Assembly (NCBI RefSeq): GCF_018100905.1
Contig: NZ_JAGJEG010000003.1
Coordinates: forward strand, 124,001-188,000
Origin: Pseudoalteromonas sp. MMG010
GTDB taxonomy: Bacteria > Pseudomonadota > Gammaproteobacteria > Enterobacterales > Alteromonadaceae
Length of the DNA: 64,000 nucleotides
Direction of reading: 5' to 3'
Under the pieces are notes generated by a model. It did not search any database and was not told the DNA's origin. It was given only the letters and a program-made list of their open reading frames with translations. Below, in pieces: positions 49,944 through 58,820 of this stretch. Position 1 is the stretch's first letter; each line of letters starts with the position of its first letter. A program made the position numbers and the translations under genes.

Positions 49944-51119
49944 ATGAAGGTAGTTCGCGTAGAAGTATTTGATATTCATTGTCCTGAGCGCCCAGCTTGG
50001 ACCCCTGTTTTTGTGCGTATTCATACTGATGAAGGTATTAGCGGTGTCGGTGAAGCTGGGCTGGCTTACGATTTAGGTCACAGTGCAGCCGCCGCGATGA
50101 TTAAAGAAATGGCTGATGCATTTTTAATTGGCCACGACCCATTTCAAACCGAAAAATTATGGTCGCGTATGTTACGCGAAAGCTTTTGGGGCTTAGGGGG
50201 AGGGCCGGTTGTGTACTCAGCAATGAGTGCAATTGATACCGCGCTTTGGGACATTAAAGGCAAAGCACTGGGTTTACCTGTTTATCAATTACTTGGCGGT
50301 AAAGTTAACGATAAACTACGCACTTATGCATCGCAGTTACAGTTTGACTGGGATAGCGAGTTTAAAGCACTTGTACAGCCACAAGAATACGCAGAAGCCG
50401 CATTAAAAGCTGTCGCTGAAGGTTACGATGCGGTAAAAGTCGATCCGATTCAATACGATAAAGATGGTAACACTTACTATGACCGCACTAAAATCATTTC
50501 ACGTGGTGAAATGAAACTATACCGTGCACGCATGCAGGCCATTCGTGAAGCGGTGGGTGATGAGGTTGATATTATTTTTGAGTGCCATAGTTTACCTGGC
50601 GCAACATCGGCGATTCAACTGGGTGAAATTGCAGAAGAATTTGACTGTATGTATTACGAAGAGCCGGTTAATTATTTAAATCATTCGTTACATGCCAAAG
50701 TAGCCGATAAAGTGGCGGTTCCTATTGCGGGTGGCGAGCGTTTATATAACCGCTGGGGTGTACGTCCGTATTTAGAAGATCAAAGCATTGATGTATTACA
50801 GCCAGATATTGGCTTATGTGGTGGTTTTACTGAAACTAAAAAAGTGTGTGATTACGCCGATATTTTTGATGTGCGTATTCAAGCACACGTGTGTGGTGGC
50901 CCAGTGGCAACGGCCGCATCATTGCATTTAGAAACCGCAATCCCTAACTTTTTAATTCATGAGCACCATACCTATGCGATTAAAAAGTGGAATAGAGAGC
51001 TGTGTTTACAAGACCCTCAACCAAAAAATGGCTTTTTTGAAGTCTCTGAAGAGCCGGGCATTGGCATTGAATTAAATGATGAGATAGTAATGCGCTCACA
51101 ACGCGTAGAAATAAAATAA
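49944..51119 (+). CDS. Mandelate racemase/muconate-lactonizing (enolase superfamily) dehydratase
   Basis: The 391-residue protein has the N-terminal capping domain (about 1-120) and the barrel with AVKVDPIQYD (about 170), metal ligands in FECHSLPG (about 210), YEEPVN (about 238) and AGGERLYNRW (about 262). H..VCGGPVATAAS near 312 supplies a catalytic histidine. This pattern resembles the mannonate/galactonate dehydratase-like group, which dehydrates sugar acids to 2-keto-3-deoxy acids. The exact acid is not readable here. It is coupled to the aldolase gene by a nine-base gap. Confidence 0.88.
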   Translation: MKVVRVEVFDIHCPERPAWTPVFVRIHTDEGISGVGEAGLAYDLGHSAAAAMIKEMADAFLIGHDPFQTEKLWSRMLRESFWGLGGGPVVYSAMSAIDTALWDIKGKALGLPVYQLLGGKVNDKLRTYASQLQFDWDSEFKALVQPQEYAEAALKAVAEGYDAVKVDPIQYDKDGNTYYDRTKIISRGEMKLYRARMQAIREAVGDEVDIIFECHSLPGATSAIQLGEIAEEFDCMYYEEPVNYLNHSLHAKVADKVAVPIAGGERLYNRWGVRPYLEDQSIDVLQPDIGLCGGFTETKKVCDYADIFDVRIQAHVCGGPVATAASLHLETAIPNFLIHEHHTYAIKKWNRELCLQDPQPKNGFFEVSEEPGIGIELNDEIVMRSQRVEIK

Positions 51120-51190
51120 CTCATTGATATTACGTATTAAGTTTGCTTTTTCGCAGACTTAATACGTTGCTTTACACCCATCCTTACTCA

Positions 51191-52024
51191 TTACAGTTGG
51201 TAAATTCGTTTTGCGTTATCGTAGCTCAGGCGTTGCCAGTGGTCGCGACTTTGACACAAATGAAAATAATTTTGCCACACTTGCTGATAGCTTTGATTAA
51301 TTTGACACACCGGAAAATTACTTGCAAACATGACGCGCTCATCACCAAAGTGCTGTAATAAATAGTTAAAGCATGCACATTGCTGTTGCTTATTGAGCGT
51401 GAGCAATTCAAACCCCGAAAACTTTATCAGTATATTTTTTTGCTGTGCAAGCGCTGCGATAGCGTGCTCCCACAAAGGGATATCACGTACTAAACCGCAA
51501 TGATTAATAATGACTGTTAAATGTGGGTGCTCAGTACAATAGTGTATTAACTTTTTGGTAATAGGTTGATTTTCAACGCTAAACTGTGCTTCAAAATGTA
51601 GTTGGCACTTAGCTAAGTGGGCTAAGTTGTCAATACAATTTGGATGAATTAGCCGCTGTGCCTCATGTCCTTCAGTGATATCGCGTATACCAATTAAAGA
51701 AGGGTGGTTTAGCGCATTTATTGCCGCTTTAAAATCATTAGGTGCTTGATTAATACAAGTATAAGCGACGGCTTTGTAGTTAACGTGTTTAAGATGAGCG
51801 CTAAGCCAATGTAATTCGTTAATGGGCGCATGGTTATCAAACCCCGCTTCAATATGCACTAAACCGGCCAGTTCAAACGATGTACTTTGGTTTAATTGAG
51901 TGGCGCTTACCGGCTGCTTTATTTTTTCTAAATTAGGCCAGTTTGGTGAGGTGCTACCTTGTAACCACGCATATTGGCCTTGGTTTAAATTAAAAAAATG
52001 TACATGAGGGTCAATAATTTTCAT
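51191..52024 (-). CDS. Amidohydrolase-2 family lactonase (L-fuconolactonase-like)
   Basis: The 277-residue protein starts KIIDPHVHFFNLNQGQYAWL, where HxH metal ligands are followed by the Y.WL hallmark of the L-fuconolactone/sugar-lactone hydrolase group (PF04909). It has GIRDITEGHEA, NHCGLVRD (about 170) and ASNFPV near 243. In known pathways such enzymes open a sugar lactone before the dehydratase step. The SDR gene is two bases upstream, and convergent orientation to the dehydratase gene puts the four in one locus. Confidence 0.83.
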   Translation of the reverse strand: MKIIDPHVHFFNLNQGQYAWLQGSTSPNWPNLEKIKQPVSATQLNQSTSFELAGLVHIEAGFDNHAPINELHWLSAHLKHVNYKAVAYTCINQAPNDFKAAINALNHPSLIGIRDITEGHEAQRLIHPNCIDNLAHLAKCQLHFEAQFSVENQPITKKLIHYCTEHPHLTVIINHCGLVRDIPLWEHAIAALAQQKNILIKFSGFELLTLNKQQQCACFNYLLQHFGDERVMFASNFPVCQINQSYQQVWQNYFHLCQSRDHWQRLSYDNAKRIYQL

Positions 52025-52026
52025 GG

Positions 52027-52755
52027 TTATTGAGCGCTATAGCCGCCATCAATACTTTGCAAACTGCCGGTGATAAAGCTGGCATCGTCACTCGCTAAAA
52101 ATTGCACTAACGCGGCAACTTCATCGGCTTTACCTAAGCGATTTAATGGCTGTAAAGCTGCTTCTTCTGCCACAATATCGGCTTTGTTAGCACCACTTTT
52201 TTCGCAATAAGTATCGATTGCATGATGAAATAGCGGGGTTTCTATGGTGCCAGGACAAACGGCATTAGCGCGAATATTAAAGGGGGCGTAATCAAGTGCG
52301 GTTGTTTTTGCCATTGAGGCAAGGGCGTGTTTGGTTAGGTTATAAGCAAACGAATTAGATTTTGCGATGATGGCTTGATCGGACGCAATTAGTATTATTG
52401 CACCGTGTTGTTGTTGTTTCATTGTCGGTAATACACTTTGCACCGCTGCGTATGCCCCTTTTACATTAAGTGCAAATAGGGCATCGAATGTTTGCTCATC
52501 TGTGCATTCTATATTGGCACTGAGATGTTTACCTGCATTAGAAACAAGTACGTCTATACGTTGAGTTTGCTGGGATATTGTTGCAATACAGTTTTTCACT
52601 GCATTGACATCACTCACATCACAATGATGGAACTGACCATATTCACTATGCTCAATATCAAGGTTATGAACATCATACCCGCTAAGTAACAAACGTTTTA
52701 TCACTGCTAAACCAATCCCTTTAGTTCCGCCGGTGACAATAGCAACTTTAGACAT
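52027..52755 (-). CDS. Short-chain dehydrogenase/reductase, sugar dehydrogenase-like
   Basis: The 242-residue SDR has TGGTKGIG at 8-15, NAG at 92-94 (VSNAGK), catalytic serine in ILIASDQA and YNLTK (about 154-158). It ends GSLQSIDGGYSAQ, typical of classical SDRs. Next to a fuconolactonase-like hydrolase, it probably oxidises a sugar to its lactone or acts on a keto-deoxy acid. The hydrolase ATG is two bases past the stop, so the two are co-transcribed. Confidence 0.87.
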   Translation of the reverse strand: MSKVAIVTGGTKGIGLAVIKRLLLSGYDVHNLDIEHSEYGQFHHCDVSDVNAVKNCIATISQQTQRIDVLVSNAGKHLSANIECTDEQTFDALFALNVKGAYAAVQSVLPTMKQQQHGAIILIASDQAIIAKSNSFAYNLTKHALASMAKTTALDYAPFNIRANAVCPGTIETPLFHHAIDTYCEKSGANKADIVAEEAALQPLNRLGKADEVAALVQFLASDDASFITGSLQSIDGGYSAQ

Positions 52756-52774
52756 AGCTATTTATTCCTAATTA

Positions 52775-53263
52775 TTAGTGAGAGTGACCACAACCGTCTT
52801 CAGAATGAACATGACCATGTTCTATTTCTTCGCTTGTCGCAGCTCGTACAGACACCACTTCAACATCAAAAGTGAGTGTTTTACCTGCAAAAGGGTGGTT
52901 TAAATCACAATCGGCATTAAAGCGTCCTGCTTTTACCAACGTTACTTGGTGCTGACCTTGATTTGAATGCACCATTGCTGTCATACCGGCTTTCCACACT
53001 TTTGTATCGCCTTGTAAGTGCTTTAATGGAATACGTTGAATTAAGTCATCTACACGTTCACCATAAGATTCACTTGGTGCAAGGGTAACGCTAAACTTCT
53101 CACCCGCGGTTTTACCCGTTAATGCTGTTTCTAAGCCTTCTAGCATGCCTTTTCCGCCATGGATATAACTAAGCGGCTGATCGTTTGTGCTTGTTTCTAT
53201 TTGTTCGCCTGCTTCGCTTAAGGTGTAGTGAAACTCTACAGCAGAATCTTGAGTAATTTGCAT
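52775..53263 (-). CDS. slyD: FKBP-type peptidyl-prolyl isomerase, SlyD-like
   Basis: The 162-residue protein has the SlyD order: short FKBP part (VEFHYTLSEAGEQIETS, about 9-25; YIHGGKGMLEGLETAL near 33-48) with an inserted-flap chaperone domain (about 70-125, including LNHPFAGKTLTFDVEVVSV). A short His-rich tail (GHVHSEDGCGHSH) is a metal-binding feature of SlyD linked to nickel handling for hydrogenases. The tail is shorter than in E. coli (196 residues). Confidence 0.9.
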   Translation of the reverse strand: MQITQDSAVEFHYTLSEAGEQIETSTNDQPLSYIHGGKGMLEGLETALTGKTAGEKFSVTLAPSESYGERVDDLIQRIPLKHLQGDTKVWKAGMTAMVHSNQGQHQVTLVKAGRFNADCDLNHPFAGKTLTFDVEVVSVRAATSEEIEHGHVHSEDGCGHSH

Positions 53264-53327
53264 GCTTATCTCTTTGCATTATCTTAATAAAAGTACAATT
53301 TTACGCTATTTAATGCTGTTTATAAAC

Positions 53328-54803
53328 TTAGCGCGGCTGATTAAGTACTTTTTGTAAGTCTAATAATAAATTTTCTTGTGTGGCAGCTTGCACCGGTTTG
53401 GGTTGTTGTGGAATATGGACTGTTAGTATTTTACCCGGTGTTAGCACACTACTAGGGGTTAGCTTATTCCATGTTGCTAAATCGCTATAAGGCACATTGT
53501 ATTGTTGGCTTATGCTCCACAACGAATCCCCTTTTTTAATTTGGTAATTAATTTCAACCGTTGGGACAATGATCTCGGGGGGCTCTAAATAAGGGCTAAT
53601 ATTATAATCAATAGTGAGGTTTTTCGGTAAGGCGGTTATGCGACTTACTTGTAGGTTTTCACCGACACGAATTAAATTACTTTTCTTGTTATTAAGCTCT
53701 TTTAAGGTATGAACTGACATCGAAAACTGTCTGGCAATAGAGTATAGCGTGTCATTTCTTTTCACTTTATAGCCGGTAGAAAAATTAGTTTTAAAAAATT
53801 GATTCTTAAATAAAGCATTTTCTTTAATCGGCAATATTAAAGTGTGTGGACCCTTAGGTGAACTTTGATTTTTTAAATATCCAGGATTTAACTGGTGTAG
53901 TGTTTTTATGTTTATATCAGAAAGCTTTGCAATAACAGAGAAGTCAAATTGCTGGCCAATATTAATAATCGAAGTGGTCGCGCGGTTACTCAGCTTTGGG
54001 CGTTTTAATCCTTTGCTCGGATTTTTTACTAAATAGCTTAAAGCGAGGAGTTTTGGCACATAATCGGCTGTTTCTTTTGGCAGTTTTAACGCAAAGTAAT
54101 CGGTGCTTTTTCCACGTTTTTTATTATAGTTAATTGCGCGCTGTACTCTTCCTTCGCCACTATTATAGGCCGCTAGAGCGAGCAACCAATCACCATCAAA
54201 ACGCTTGTGTAAGTAACGTAAATAACGTAATGCAGCATCACTGGCTGCTAATACATCTTGACGTCCGTCATACCACTTGTCGCTTTTAATCCCAAAATGA
54301 TGAGCAGTTGCTGCAACCAGCTGCCACACCCCAACAGCATGCTCTGATGAGCGTGCCGCAGGACGAAAATCGCTTTCTACAAATGGCAATAATGCAAGCT
54401 CCATGGGCATGTTACTTTTTTCTACTTTTTTAACTATGTGGTACAAGTAAGGAGCGGCGCGTTTGTTGACTATTTTTAGGTAGTTAGGTTGTTTTAAATA
54501 CCAGTTAATACGCTTTTTTAAGGTGCTATTAAGGTAAACTTTCATATTTAAATTATTGGCAATATGCTGCCATAAATCGGGTGCTTGAGTTGGTTTTTTT
54601 AGCACATAATTGGTAGGGCTTACTTTTTTAGCAGTGGTACTGACTGTTTTTGTTTGCTGCTCTTCCGGCGGCTCAGTATATTCGTAAGTGGGCTCAAAGT
54701 GGGTAAAGATTTTAGGCGCAGCAATTGGCTCTGGTGTTGTACTTTGACACCCAACTATTAAGGCTAACCATAAAAATAATACTAAAATACGCATAAAAAC
54801 CAC
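53328..54803 (-). CDS. mltD: Membrane-bound lytic murein transglycosylase D
   Basis: The 491-residue lipoprotein (lipobox LIVGC, about 15-19) cleaves peptidoglycan glycans. The SLT domain has the catalytic glutamate in LLPFVESDFRP (about 143) and AYNSGEGRV (about 214). Two clear LysM domains (from about 342 and 418; YKVKRNDTLYSIA and YQIKKGDSLWSIS) and a third, eroded one at about 270-320 follow. GTG 54803 has AGGA nine bases upstream; the ATG at 54794 is an alternative. Confidence 0.93.
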   Translation of the reverse strand: MVFMRILVLFLWLALIVGCQSTTPEPIAAPKIFTHFEPTYEYTEPPEEQQTKTVSTTAKKVSPTNYVLKKPTQAPDLWQHIANNLNMKVYLNSTLKKRINWYLKQPNYLKIVNKRAAPYLYHIVKKVEKSNMPMELALLPFVESDFRPAARSSEHAVGVWQLVAATAHHFGIKSDKWYDGRQDVLAASDAALRYLRYLHKRFDGDWLLALAAYNSGEGRVQRAINYNKKRGKSTDYFALKLPKETADYVPKLLALSYLVKNPSKGLKRPKLSNRATTSIINIGQQFDFSVIAKLSDINIKTLHQLNPGYLKNQSSPKGPHTLILPIKENALFKNQFFKTNFSTGYKVKRNDTLYSIARQFSMSVHTLKELNNKKSNLIRVGENLQVSRITALPKNLTIDYNISPYLEPPEIIVPTVEINYQIKKGDSLWSISQQYNVPYSDLATWNKLTPSSVLTPGKILTVHIPQQPKPVQAATQENLLLDLQKVLNQPR

Positions 54804-54848
54804 TAATTAACATCCTATTATCATTTTAACACAGCCCTGTGTATTTCG

Positions 54849-55871
54849 TTATTTTGTTTTTAGTGCACGTAATAGACCTGTTTGTAAAAAGAGCGCACTA
54901 TTTTTTTTATCTAAAATATCAGCTTGGTATGGTTTCATAATATCAGCTGGAAATGATAGTTTTAATTGTTCAATACTGCTATTTGGGTTTTTGGCAGTAT
55001 GCGCGATGATTTCGGATAAAAATAACCTTGGTTGTTGTAATTGAGAGGGCGTTAATAAATTGCCGTGTCCGGGGATAATAGTCGTTAACTGTGGTTGTTG
55101 GCCATAAGTTAATAATAATTTTTCCCACTGCTTTAAATTACCTTGTGAGAGATAGGGAAGCCAATTTACAATATCTGAGCCAATTAATATGCTGCCATTA
55201 TTGGTCGATAATGTTAAATCACCTTTGCTGTAGGCGCTATGTGGCGAAATAACAACGTTAAACTGACCTAAATTTATAGTCGTGGTTTTAGCAATGGTTA
55301 TTTGAGGGACTTGTAACTGATAATCTTGCCAGCGTATTAATCTTGTTTTAGCCAGTGCTAATTTTTTTTCCCAGTGTAATTGTTGATCTTTCTCTAAATT
55401 AGTAATGCGGTGTAAACTCAGTTCAATACTTTTTTTGAAACCTTCAAGTTTGTCATTGTAGGCATTTTGGTATTGTTCGAATAAAAGGGCTAGGTTTTCA
55501 TGTACAATTAATTTTGCATCTGGGAACGCATGTTGTAGAACAGCCATACCTAAAAGATGTTCATTATCGCCATTACTGGCAACTAAATAGCATAACGGTG
55601 TATTTAACCGCGCTTTGAGTGCTTTTGCTAAATGCTCAACTTGCGCAAAATTACCACCTGCATCATATAATAAAGCACACTTGTCGCCTTCAATTAATAC
55701 TTGGTTTGAATCGTAAAACCTGAGCTTATCTGGTTGTTTTATAAACTGAATATTGTCGTTTATTGGGTGCCAGCTACTTGCCGCGTTAAGATTAAAGCAG
55801 GGTATTAATAAGCAATAAAATAAACTAATTCTTATTATGTTACCTAAAAAGGTACAAGCATGAAGAGTCAT
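54849..55871 (-). CDS. Exported metallo-beta-lactamase-fold protein with eroded metal motif
   Basis: The 340-residue protein has a signal peptide ending near NAAS (about 31). VLIEGDKCALLYDAGGN (about 57-73), ISPHSAYSKGDLTL, IGSDIVNW and IIPGHGNLL (about 272) follow the metallo-beta-lactamase plan. Where active members have HxHxDH it reads SNGDNEH (about 98-104), so most zinc ligands are replaced. It may be inactive or metal-independent. It is 45 bases upstream of mltD on the same strand. A conserved frame argues against a pseudogene. Confidence 0.7.
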   Translation of the reverse strand: MTLHACTFLGNIIRISLFYCLLIPCFNLNAASSWHPINDNIQFIKQPDKLRFYDSNQVLIEGDKCALLYDAGGNFAQVEHLAKALKARLNTPLCYLVASNGDNEHLLGMAVLQHAFPDAKLIVHENLALLFEQYQNAYNDKLEGFKKSIELSLHRITNLEKDQQLHWEKKLALAKTRLIRWQDYQLQVPQITIAKTTTINLGQFNVVISPHSAYSKGDLTLSTNNGSILIGSDIVNWLPYLSQGNLKQWEKLLLTYGQQPQLTTIIPGHGNLLTPSQLQQPRLFLSEIIAHTAKNPNSSIEQLKLSFPADIMKPYQADILDKKNSALFLQTGLLRALKTK

Positions 55872-55908
55872 AAAAAGCAGTAATGATTAAAACAATGGCC
55901 AGAATTAT

Positions 55909-55939
55909 AAAATAAAAGCGTTAAAAACGCTTTTATTTT
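55909..55939 (-). terminator. Terminator of zapA, overlapping its stop
   Basis: AAAATAAAAGCG and CGCTTTTATTTT are perfect 12-base arms. The minus-strand stem begins inside the final zapA codons and is AT-rich at its base, ending in a U-rich tract. Confidence 0.65.
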
Positions 55940-56238
55940 ATACTGCTAGAAGAGTCTGCTATATATTGACTTAGTTTATCAATAAGCTGATCTTGCTGCT
56001 TGAGCTGCTGAGCTTGGTCTGCTTGAATGGCGAGTAAATCGTTACTTAAATTCAAAGCAGCCATGAGAAGTGCTTTTTGATCATTTCGCACAGTAGAGCG
56101 TTGTTTCATATCCTCTACCATGTCATTTAAATGTTCTGCTGCTGCAATAAGGGCACCTTCTTGCCCTACAGGACAAGCAAATTGCTGCTCTTTACCGAGC
56201 AACGTGACTGTTACTCCTTGGTTTTGCAGCTCAGCCAT
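55933..56238 (-). CDS. zapA: Cell division protein ZapA
   Basis: The 101-residue protein stabilises FtsZ filaments at the Z-ring. It shows the globular VTVTLLGKEQQFACPVGQE start (about 9-27) and the long C-terminal coiled coil from AAEHLNDMVEDMKQRS onward. It overlaps the TIGR02449-like gene by one base. Confidence 0.93.
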   Translation of the reverse strand: MAELQNQGVTVTLLGKEQQFACPVGQEGALIAAAEHLNDMVEDMKQRSTVRNDQKALLMAALNLSNDLLAIQADQAQQLKQQDQLIDKLSQYIADSSSSIK

Positions 56239-56468
56239 TAGCTATCCTGTTGCGCGCTTTGTAACTTCTCAAGTAAGCCTGTTAGCGTAGAGCTAGTATC
56301 TTTTTGCTTTTCTTCGCTATCAAGCACTTCTAATTGTAGTGTTTCGTTGTCATCAACTAACTTATTGCATTGCTCTTTTAGGCTAGCCACTTCGTTAGTT
56401 AAGTGATTATTTTTTTCAATTAGTTGATCGATCAGTTGTTCGAGTTGTTGAAGAGTTGTGTTGTTCAT
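56238..56468 (-). CDS. TIGR02449-type coiled-coil protein upstream of zapA
   Basis: This small coiled-coil protein (76 residues from the chosen ATG) begins MNNTTLQQLEQLIDQLIEKN and ends in a Gln/Glu-rich heptad pattern, like the conserved hypothetical TIGR02449 family found beside zapA. A role in division is inferred only from position. The frame extends upstream to ATG 56480 and TTG 56504, but family members usually start at MNN; none of the three has a clear Shine-Dalgarno. Confidence 0.72.
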   Translation of the reverse strand: MNNTTLQQLEQLIDQLIEKNNHLTNEVASLKEQCNKLVDDNETLQLEVLDSEEKQKDTSSTLTGLLEKLQSAQQDS

Positions 56469-56682
56469 TAAGGCGCTCATGTAACTGTTTATAAAGTCTT
56501 GCAAATGTAAAGCAAACTCTGTCTATTTTCCAGTGTTTACGGTGGTTTTAGCTGATTTTTATTTATTGTTAAGGGATAATTCAGTTACAAGGGTATTTCA
56601 TTCATTATTCATTCATGCTCGGTTGCCAAAGCAAGGTGCTTATGGTTCACTGCGCTTATCTATTTAGTAAGGCAAATATATC

Positions 56683-57522
56683 ATGCTTAGTTACAGACAT
56701 TCATTTCATGCCGGTAATCCTGCCGATGTACTAAAACATTTAGTGTTAGCACAGGTGCTAAGTTATCAAACCATAAAAGATAAGCCACTTGATTATATTG
56801 ATACACACTCTGGGGCAGGCTTTTTTGAGTTAGATGCGGCAGATGCGCAAAAAACACAAGAGTACAAAGAGGGGATTGAGAAGTTATGGCATCATAACAG
56901 CGAACAATCGGCATTGAATGAATATATTGAGCTCATAAAGTCGTTTAATGATAACCGTGAGTTGGCATTCTATCCAGGTTCACCAAAAATAGCTGAGCAC
57001 TTTCTACGTCGCCAAGATAAAGGGTGGTTTTTTGAGTTACATCCGCGCGACTTAACATTACTTGAGCAAAATATGCAGGGTAAGCGCTCAATTAGGGTGC
57101 GTGGTGAAAATGGCTTTGCTGGGTTAGTTGGTTTATTACCGCCGGCATCGCGCCGCGCTTGTGTGCTTATAGACCCTCCTTATGAAATAAAAGATGATTA
57201 TGAAACTGTTGTAAACACGATTGTTAAAGCGTATCAACGATTTGCAACCGGCACTTATATGATTTGGTACCCGGTTGTTGATAGAGAGCGTATTGATGCT
57301 ATGGAGCAGGGGCTGGTGGCATCGGGTATTCGTAATATTCAGTTGTTCGAATTAGCCACGACAGCGGATACTGAGGTGCATGGTATGACAGCATCGGGAA
57401 TGATAGTTATTAATCCTCCGTGGAAACTAAAACAAGCGATGGATGATGTGTTACCCGAGTTAGTTTCTATTTTAAGTGATAACAGTGGGTTTTATCGCAG
57501 TGAGCAGCTTGTGGCCGAGTAA
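56683..57522 (+). CDS. rlmJ: 23S rRNA (adenine-2030-N6)-methyltransferase RlmJ
   Basis: The 279-residue enzyme methylates A2030 of 23S rRNA. MLSYRHSFHAGNPADVLKH (1-19) is the RlmJ hallmark. DTHSGAGFFELD (about 40-51) binds SAM and the catalytic DPPY motif is at about 165-168. It is monocistronic, with a terminator and repeat array B downstream. Confidence 0.96.
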   Translation: MLSYRHSFHAGNPADVLKHLVLAQVLSYQTIKDKPLDYIDTHSGAGFFELDAADAQKTQEYKEGIEKLWHHNSEQSALNEYIELIKSFNDNRELAFYPGSPKIAEHFLRRQDKGWFFELHPRDLTLLEQNMQGKRSIRVRGENGFAGLVGLLPPASRRACVLIDPPYEIKDDYETVVNTIVKAYQRFATGTYMIWYPVVDRERIDAMEQGLVASGIRNIQLFELATTADTEVHGMTASGMIVINPPWKLKQAMDDVLPELVSILSDNSGFYRSEQLVAE

Positions 57523-57531
57523 AGTTATTTC

Positions 57532-57564
57532 ACGGCGCCATTAACCAATGGTGCCGTATTTTTT
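57532..57564 (+). terminator. Intrinsic terminator after rlmJ
   Basis: ACGGCGCCATT pairs with AATGGTGCCGT (one G-U) around ACC-like loop bases, followed by TATTTTTT. Confidence 0.9.
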
Positions 57565-57652
57565 GAAAACCAGAACTAACTTTTCACCTTGCTAATAAAT
57601 ATCACCCTACTTTATACATCAGTAATTTAATAACCCGCCTTAATGATTAAAA

Positions 57653-58200
57653 ACCAATGCTCACAAAGAGCAGAAAATGAGGGTAAATGAGAAGTGAAAA
57701 ACACGCTCTAGTCACTAAATCACTAAACGACTAAGTTACTAAGTTACTAAATCACTAAGTTACTACTCTAAAGCGCAGCGTCTCTAAAGCGAAGCGCCTC
57801 TTTGTGCATAAATGGCTTAATCACTTAAAAAACCAAAGACAAAAACCAATGCTCACAAAGAGCAGTAAATGAGGGTAAATGAGAAGCCAAAACACAAAAT
57901 AAAACACGAGCTAGTCACTAAACGACTAAGTTACTACTCTAAAGCGCAGCGTCTCTAAAGCGAAGCGCCTCTTTGTGCATAAATGGCTTAATCACTAAAA
58001 AACAAAAGACAAAAACTAATGCTCACAAAGAGAAGTAAATGAGGGTAAATGAGAAGTCAAAAACACGTTCTAGTCACTAAATCACCAAGTTACTACTCTA
58101 AAGCGAAGCGCCTCTTTGTGAAAAATTGTCTTAATCATTTAATAACTAAAAAAGAAAAACAATATTCACATAAAGAAGCACAATGAGTAGGCAAAAACCT
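57653..58200. repeat. Repeat array B: three units plus one decayed unit
   Basis: Left arms (TGCTCACAAAGAG) start at 57658, 57850 and 58020; right arms (CTCTTTGTG) at 57798, 57969 and 58112. Units 1 and 2 carry the 16-base doublet; unit 3 has only one copy (CTCTAAAGCGAAGCGC). A decayed left arm (AATATTCACATAAAGAAG, about 58161-58178) follows without a partner. The TCACTAAA/AAGTTACT microrepeats are longest in unit 1. The array is the same family as 3078-4140 and also fills a gap between convergent genes (rlmJ and trmL). Confidence 0.9.
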
Positions 58201-58244
58201 AAGCCATATAATGAGAACACTTATCTAAATGTTTTATTACTGGG

Positions 58245-58709
58245 TTACTGTGCGTTAGGAAAACCGAGCTGACGCCATGATTCATATACAAATACCGCAA
58301 CAGCATTTGATAAGTTCATACTACGGCTATTCGCTTGCATTGGTATGCGCACACGTTGCTCGTTTGGTAGAGCTTGTATCATATCGTCTGGTAAGCCACG
58401 AGTTTCGGGACCAAACACTAAACAATCTCCGGCTTGATATTGAGCTTGATGATGAAACTGGCTACCTTTAGTTGTACAAGCATAGACTGTTTTTGGTTTG
58501 CATTTTTCTAAATAATCGTCAAAAGACGCATGTCGCTGAACACTGCTAAATTCGTGATAATCTAATCCAGCACGTTTTACGCGCTTATCATCCCACTCAA
58601 ACCCTAATGGTTCTATTAGGTGTAATGAGAAGCCACTGTTAGCACAAAGACGAATAATATTTCCAGTGTTAGGTGGAATTTCAGGTTGATATAAAACAAT
58701 GTCTAACAT
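58245..58709 (-). CDS. trmL: tRNA (cytidine/uridine-34-2'-O)-methyltransferase TrmL
   Basis: The 154-residue SPOUT methyltransferase methylates the wobble ribose of tRNA-Leu. Motifs: [18 protein letters not shown] (about 6-23), [11 protein letters not shown] (about 96-106) and the knot end [22 protein letters not shown] (two blocks, about 119-140). The frame continues upstream to 58787, but TrmL proteins begin [16 protein letters not shown], so ATG 58709 is chosen. Confidence 0.95.
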   Translation of the reverse strand: MLDIVLYQPEIPPNTGNIIRLCANSGFSLHLIEPLGFEWDDKRVKRAGLDYHEFSSVQRHASFDDYLEKCKPKTVYACTTKGSQFHHQAQYQAGDCLVFGPETRGLPDDMIQALPNEQRVRIPMQANSRSMNLSNAVAVFVYESWRQLGFPNAQ

Positions 58710-58820
58710 AGTAAGCCTTTTCAATAATGTGGTAATTTTGCTAGTGAGCAGTATACACGAAAGCCAGAAAAAAAATGATATACTCAAGGTTATGAATAAC
58801 GCTTTAAATTAGGTATAAAC

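Noticed and set aside
58710-58787. N-terminal extension of TrmL with a hydrophobic stretch
   Set aside because: TrmL family starts at M.DIVLYQPE; the extension lies in the promoter region and would give a membrane segment unknown in the family.
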